This document shows positions 60,223 to 64,000 of a stretch of DNA of 64,000 nt, one piece after another. Each line of letters opens with the position of its first letter. The first letter of the stretch is position 1. The DNA is from Actinacidiphila epipremni (lineage in GTDB: Bacteria > Actinomycetota > Actinomycetes > Streptomycetales > Streptomycetaceae): the NCBI RefSeq assembly GCF_012034175.1, contig NZ_JAATEJ010000011.1:154457-218456 (forward strand). Reading direction: 5' to 3'. Under the pieces are notes generated by a model. It saw nothing but the letters and a program-made list of their open reading frames with translations. It did no database searches and had not been told where the DNA came from. The position numbers were made by a program, and so were the translations under genes.

Positions 60223-61200
60223 TCACCGTGCGCATGCCGCGTTTTCCGGGGCCGGGACCTCGGCCAGGAGGGCGCGGAGGGCGGGGCCGGCTTCGAGGGC
60301 GGCGGCGGGGTGGAGGCGGTGGGAGAGGACGGGCACCGCCAGCTCCTGGATGTCGGTCGGGTCGGCGTAGGGGCGGGCGGCGAGGAAGGCGCGGGTGCGG
60401 GCCGCGCGGACGAGCGCGCGAGTGGCGCGGACGCTCACGCCGTGCGTGAAGGCGGAGGAAGTGCGGGTCGCCGCGGCGATGTCGAGGGCGTACCCGACGA
60501 GCGTGTCCGTCACCGCCACGGACGCGACAGCAGCGCGGGCGGCCAGGATGTCCGCGGCGGTCAGCGGCGCCGTACCGAGGTCCGCGGGGTCGACGACCCG
60601 CCCCGCGGCGATGGAGAGTTCCGCCTCGCGCGCCGGGAAGCCGACCGCGGTCCTGATCAGGAAGCGGTCCATCTCCGCCTCGGGCAGCAGATACGTCCCG
60701 TGCAGGTCCACCGGATTCTGCGTCGCGACGACGAAGAAGGGCTCGGGCAGCGCATGGCTGCGGTTCGCCACCGTCACCCGGCCCTCTTCCATCGCCTCCA
60801 GCAGCGCGGACTGCGTACGTGGCGAGGCCCGGTTGATCTCGTCCGCGACGACGACGTGCGCGAACAGCGGCCCCCGCCGGAATTCGCCCAACTCGCCCGT
60901 GAGCAAGGGGAGTTCGTAGCCGGTGATATCGGCAGGCAGCAGGTCGGGCGTGAACTGCACCCTTCCCCACGCCCGCGCGCCCGCGGCGGGGCGTACGCAT
61001 GCGGCGAGGGCCCGTGCCAGCGTCGTCTTGCCGGTGCCCGGCGGCCCCTCGACGAGCAGGTGGCCGCCCGCGAGCAGGCACAGCGCCGCCTGCTCCACGA
61101 CCTCGCGCTGCCCCAGGAACGCTCGCTCGACCGGTTCGACGAGCCCGGTGCGGATGCGTTCCGCCCAGTCCGTCCCGCCGGCCACGGCGGCAGCAGCCAT
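60223..61200 (-). CDS. MoxR-family AAA+ ATPase
   Basis: The 325-residue protein has Walker A GPPGTGKTTLARAL, Walker B VVVADEINRASPRTQ, sensor-1 Asn in VATQNP and the arginine-finger region EMDRFLIRT, all as in MoxR ATPases that act as chaperones for vWA-type partners. Its partners here would be the DUF58 and transglutaminase-like products downstream. ATG 61200 is chosen; a GTG two codons earlier is possible. Confidence 0.94.
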   Translation of the reverse strand: MAAAAVAGGTDWAERIRTGLVEPVERAFLGQREVVEQAALCLLAGGHLLVEGPPGTGKTTLARALAACVRPAAGARAWGRVQFTPDLLPADITGYELPLLTGELGEFRRGPLFAHVVVADEINRASPRTQSALLEAMEEGRVTVANRSHALPEPFFVVATQNPVDLHGTYLLPEAEMDRFLIRTAVGFPAREAELSIAAGRVVDPADLGTAPLTAADILAARAAVASVAVTDTLVGYALDIAAATRTSSAFTHGVSVRATRALVRAARTRAFLAARPYADPTDIQELAVPVLSHRLHPAAALEAGPALRALLAEVPAPENAACAR

Positions 61201-61434
61201 CCGCACCCCCGACCCGCCCCGGCCGGCCCCCCGGCCGTGCCGCTCCCGCGCCCCGGGCGGACTCCCGAGCCGTGACGATGAACATACCGTCCGTCACGGC
61301 CGAATGCGGCGGAATCCGCCCCGGGGGCGCACCTCGGCACGAAAGGGCAAGCCGGGGGGCACGCACACCTCCCGTCAGGGCCCGGCGGGCTTCACCGCGG
61401 CGGCCTCCACTGCCGCGGCCTCACCTGGGCGGCC

Positions 61435-63309
61435 TCACAGCGCGAAGCCCAGCGCCACCGCCCGGGTGAAGAAGGCGCGCGCCGCGGCCGTGTCGCGGTA
61501 CGGGTCGAGCCGGCGGGCGAAGTCGCGGGCGTACTCCGCCGCACGCACCGACCGCATGTCCGCCGCCTGCCGTACGACCTCCGCGCCCAGCGCGCACGCG
61601 GTGTCCAGCTCACCGAGGGCGAGCCGCGCGCAGGCCAGCACCGTACGGCAGAAGAGCCGGCTGCGGGCGTAGCCGGCCGCCCGCAGCTGCAGCGAGCGCT
61701 CGGCCTGCGCGACGGCCGCCCGGTGCTGGCCGAGGTCGCGGTGGCAGTGCCCGAACTCGTCGGCGAGCTGCGCCTCGTCGAAGAACCGGGCCCACGAGGG
61801 CACCTCGTCGCCGGGCCGGGCGGCGCCGAAGGCCCGCTCCGCGCGGGCCAGCGCCGCCGTGCACGCCCGGGTCTCGCCGAGCACGCCGTGGCCGCGGGCC
61901 TCCGCCGCGTGCAGCAGCGCCCGTACGGCGGGCGGCGCCGCCGTGCCGACGCCCTGCTGCGCGACCCGGGCGAGCTGCACCGCCTCCCGCCCGTGCCCGA
62001 GGTGCACCGCCTGGCGGCTCATCGTGACCAGCACGTAGCCGCCGTAGACCCGGTCGCCTGCCGCCTGCGTCAGGCGCAGCGCCTGCACGAAGTAGCGCTG
62101 GGCCAGGCCGTGCGCGCCTATGTCGTACGAGGTCCAGCCGGCGAGCCGGGTGAGGTCGGCGACGGCCGCGAAGAGCCGGCGCCCCTGGGTCTCGCCGTAG
62201 CTGCCGCGCAGCATCGGCTCGGCCTCGTGCTCCAGGTAGCGCACCAGGGCCTGGCGGGCGTGGCCGCCGCCGTAGGCGTGGTCGAGGGTACGGAAGAGGT
62301 CGCCGACCGCGCGCAGGGCGGCGATGTCGCCGGCGCCGACCCGGCCGGGGGCAGCGGGCGGCACGGCACCGCGTAAGTCCTGCGCCCCGCCGCGCCGGCC
62401 CCCGCGGCTCTGCGCGGGGACCCGCGCCCCGGGCGCAGGCCCGCCGGGTGCCGCGTGGCCGGCGCCAGGGGCGCGCCCGAGGGCCGCGCCATGGCCGGGG
62501 GCGGCAGTGCCCGGGCTGTTGCCGGCGCCCGGGGCGCGCAGGCCGCCGCCCTGGCCCGTACCCGGGAGGCCGGCGCCCGGGGTCGCCGCAGGCGCGGTGG
62601 TGGCCCCCACGCGGTGCAGCGGCTCGTCCACCGCGCCGATGAGCCAGTCCCGGCTCGGGACGACCAGCCCGGCCGGGCTGAAGGCGATCTTGCGCAGCTC
62701 CGCCTGGTTGCCGGTGTCCTTGCGCCACAGGCCGCTCACGATGTCGACCGCCTCCGCCGCGCCGGCGGCGTATTCGAGGCCCGCGTACACCGGCGCGCAC
62801 GCGTCGAGGCCGAGGTCCTGCGCGGACAGCCGGCGGCCGAGCCGCTGCGTGAAGACCTCGGCGATGAGCGCGGGCGTGGTGCCGCGCGGCTGCTGGCCGC
62901 GCAGCCAGCGTGTCACGGAGGTCTTGTCGTAGCGCAGGTCGAGGCCGTGCTCCTGGCCGAGCCGGTCGACCCGGCGGGCGAGGCCGGCGTGCGAGAAGCC
63001 GGCCTCGGCGATGAGCTCGGCGAGCCGGGTGTTGCGGCGCTGCGTACGCCCGCCGGCCCGGCCGCCGCCGGCGGGCGTACCGGAGGCCGTACCCGTGGCC
63101 GTGACGGAGGCCGGACCCGGCGACGTACCGGCGGACGTACCGGAGGCCGTACCGGCGGGCGTACCGGAGTCGGAGGGGGCCCCGGGTGTGCCGCCGGGTG
63201 GGGCGGGCGCGGGGTCGGGGGTCGCGGGCGGGCGTGGGCCCGGGGTGGCGGGGTGCGCCGGGCCGGTTGAGGGTCCGTCGGGGGTTCGCTGCGTGACACG
63301 GTCGGTCAT
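61435..63309 (-). CDS. Large HTH regulator with TPR-like C-terminus and low-complexity inserts
   Basis: The 624-residue protein starts with a Pro/Gly/Ala/Ser/Thr-rich region (1-85; repeats of a GTASGTSAGT type, encoded by a CGTACCGGAGGCC-like repeat). It then has an HTH-like segment (about 90-160: LAELIAEAGFSHAGLARRVD, YDKTSVTRWLRGQQP), a second low-complexity insert (about 245-325), and a long helical TPR-like region to the end. From memory, streptomycetes carry such a regulator beside lipB. The target is unknown. ATG 63309 is divergent from lipB. Confidence 0.8.
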   Translation of the reverse strand: MTDRVTQRTPDGPSTGPAHPATPGPRPPATPDPAPAPPGGTPGAPSDSGTPAGTASGTSAGTSPGPASVTATGTASGTPAGGGRAGGRTQRRNTRLAELIAEAGFSHAGLARRVDRLGQEHGLDLRYDKTSVTRWLRGQQPRGTTPALIAEVFTQRLGRRLSAQDLGLDACAPVYAGLEYAAGAAEAVDIVSGLWRKDTGNQAELRKIAFSPAGLVVPSRDWLIGAVDEPLHRVGATTAPAATPGAGLPGTGQGGGLRAPGAGNSPGTAAPGHGAALGRAPGAGHAAPGGPAPGARVPAQSRGGRRGGAQDLRGAVPPAAPGRVGAGDIAALRAVGDLFRTLDHAYGGGHARQALVRYLEHEAEPMLRGSYGETQGRRLFAAVADLTRLAGWTSYDIGAHGLAQRYFVQALRLTQAAGDRVYGGYVLVTMSRQAVHLGHGREAVQLARVAQQGVGTAAPPAVRALLHAAEARGHGVLGETRACTAALARAERAFGAARPGDEVPSWARFFDEAQLADEFGHCHRDLGQHRAAVAQAERSLQLRAAGYARSRLFCRTVLACARLALGELDTACALGAEVVRQAADMRSVRAAEYARDFARRLDPYRDTAAARAFFTRAVALGFAL

Positions 63310-63576
63310 CGGCGGTGCGGCCCACTTCCTCTGCGGGGTGATCGGATCGGCGTGAATGTAACGGTCACCGCTGCCCCTCTTGCCACAAGAGCCGCATATT
63401 CGTCCGATTGAGCGACAACACTCCGCATTGCCGGGCAAGCCGCCCGCACCGGCGCAAGCCGGCGTGCTATGGCCGTCGCCCCGGACCCGGCCGCGCCCGC
63501 GCGCCGCCGTACAGTTGACGAGGCCCGTACGCCACGTACGCGGCCACCGCACCGCCACCGCAGAGGAGTCGCCGTC

Positions 63577-64000
63577 GTGCGTGAGCTGCAGTTCGTTCAC
63601 CTGGGTTTCGGAGCCGACGCCGTGGAGTACGAGGAGGCGTGGCAGCGGCAGCGCGTCGTGCACGCCGCGCGCTTCGCCGACGAGATCCCGGACACCTGCC
63701 TGCTGCTGGAGCACCCGCCGGTCTACACCGCGGGGCGGCGCACCGCCGACAGCGAGCGCCCGCTGGACGGCACGCCGGTCGTGGACGTCGACCGCGGCGG
63801 CAAGATCACCTGGCACGGCCCGGGCCAGCTCGTCGGCTACCCGATCCTGAAGCTGCCCCGCCCGGTGGACGTCGTGGCGCACGTCCGCTGCGTGGAGGAG
63901 GCGCTGATCCTCACGGCGGCGGACTTCGGCCTGGAGACGACGCGGGTGGAGGGACGCTCGGGGGTGTGGATCCTGGGCGACCCGGTGGAGCAGCGCAGCC
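63577..64000 (+). CDS. lipB: Lipoyl(octanoyl) transferase, N-terminal part (runs off the window)
   Basis: LipB transfers octanoyl from ACP to the lipoyl domains of E2 subunits such as sucB. The 141 residues seen include [32 protein letters not shown] and [11 protein letters not shown], all typical of LipB; the catalytic Cys/Lys region lies beyond base 64000. GTG 63577 follows AGAGGAG by 9 bp. Its product completes lipoylation for the dehydrogenase genes in this window. Confidence 0.95.
   Translation, partial: MRELQFVHLGFGADAVEYEEAWQRQRVVHAARFADEIPDTCLLLEHPPVYTAGRRTADSERPLDGTPVVDVDRGGKITWHGPGQLVGYPILKLPRPVDVVAHVRCVEEALILTAADFGLETTRVEGRSGVWILGDPVEQRS

Overview
The window is high-GC actinomycete chromosome, almost certainly from Streptomyces or a close relative in the Streptomycetaceae. 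Coding density is high, GTG starts are common, TTA codons are very rare, and many genes overlap by 4 bp. From memory, the order ctaD-ctaC, cysteine desulfurase, adenosine kinase, erpA, nadA, pspA, cobU/cobT/cobS, pepA, lpdA, sucB, GntR regulator, aceE, lipB matches the Streptomyces coelicolor core around SCO2155-SCO2194. No rRNA, tRNA, CRISPR array or complete transposon was seen.

Core, 1-31.6 kb. ctaD (partial) and ctaC encode cytochrome oxidase subunits. They are followed by a cysteine desulfurase-TusA fusion, adoK, a secreted/membrane protein, erpA and nadA. A GNAT protein comes next, then a pspA-pspAA-histidine kinase locus in which a 234-bp MITE has replaced the 5' end of the kinase gene. 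After that come a DUF3043 protein, a methyltransferase, an HtrA-like lipoprotein protease and the cobalamin genes cobU, cobT and cobS. An accessory island sits between cobU and cobT; it holds a toxin-antitoxin remnant and an XRE/TPR regulator pair. An MprF-like protein and a rhomboid-like protein precede cobS. pepA and the lpdA-sucB dehydrogenase operon close this part. Several gaps are filled by tandem or palindromic repeats (199-bp, about 62-bp and about 38-bp units).

Accessory cluster, 31.6-47.4 kb. About 16 kb is inserted between the GntR gene and aceE, which I recall as neighbours in S. coelicolor. It looks like a small, unfamiliar type II polyketide-like gene cluster. It holds ACP, KS-alpha and chain-length factor (active-site Cys replaced by Gln); a coupled afsA-HAD phosphatase-fabG-snoaL operon; a phytoene-desaturase-like oxidoreductase; a secreted SMP-30 family protein; and a DHA2 exporter with its TetR repressor. 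Regulators are a SARP, two paralogous MerR proteins at its flanks, and a NarL-type two-component pair. Two divergent promoters inside it carry the same heptamer phased every 11 bp, as expected for SARP sites. TTA codons at codon 6 of the kinase gene and of the SMP-30 gene suggest bldA control. The gene set suggests a dedicated acyl-ACP assembly line feeding an AfsA-type condensation (butenolide, furan or butyrolactone-like), or a reducing type II PKS that uses the AfsA hotdog fold differently.

Core, 48-64 kb. aceE, a GNAT protein, a DUF4240 protein, a TIGR01777-type epimerase and an FAD oxidoreductase come first. Then follow two tandem paralogous secreted four-Cys proteins, a MoxR-DUF58-transglutaminase-like operon whose last member lacks the catalytic Cys and His, a large HTH/TPR regulator, and the start of lipB.
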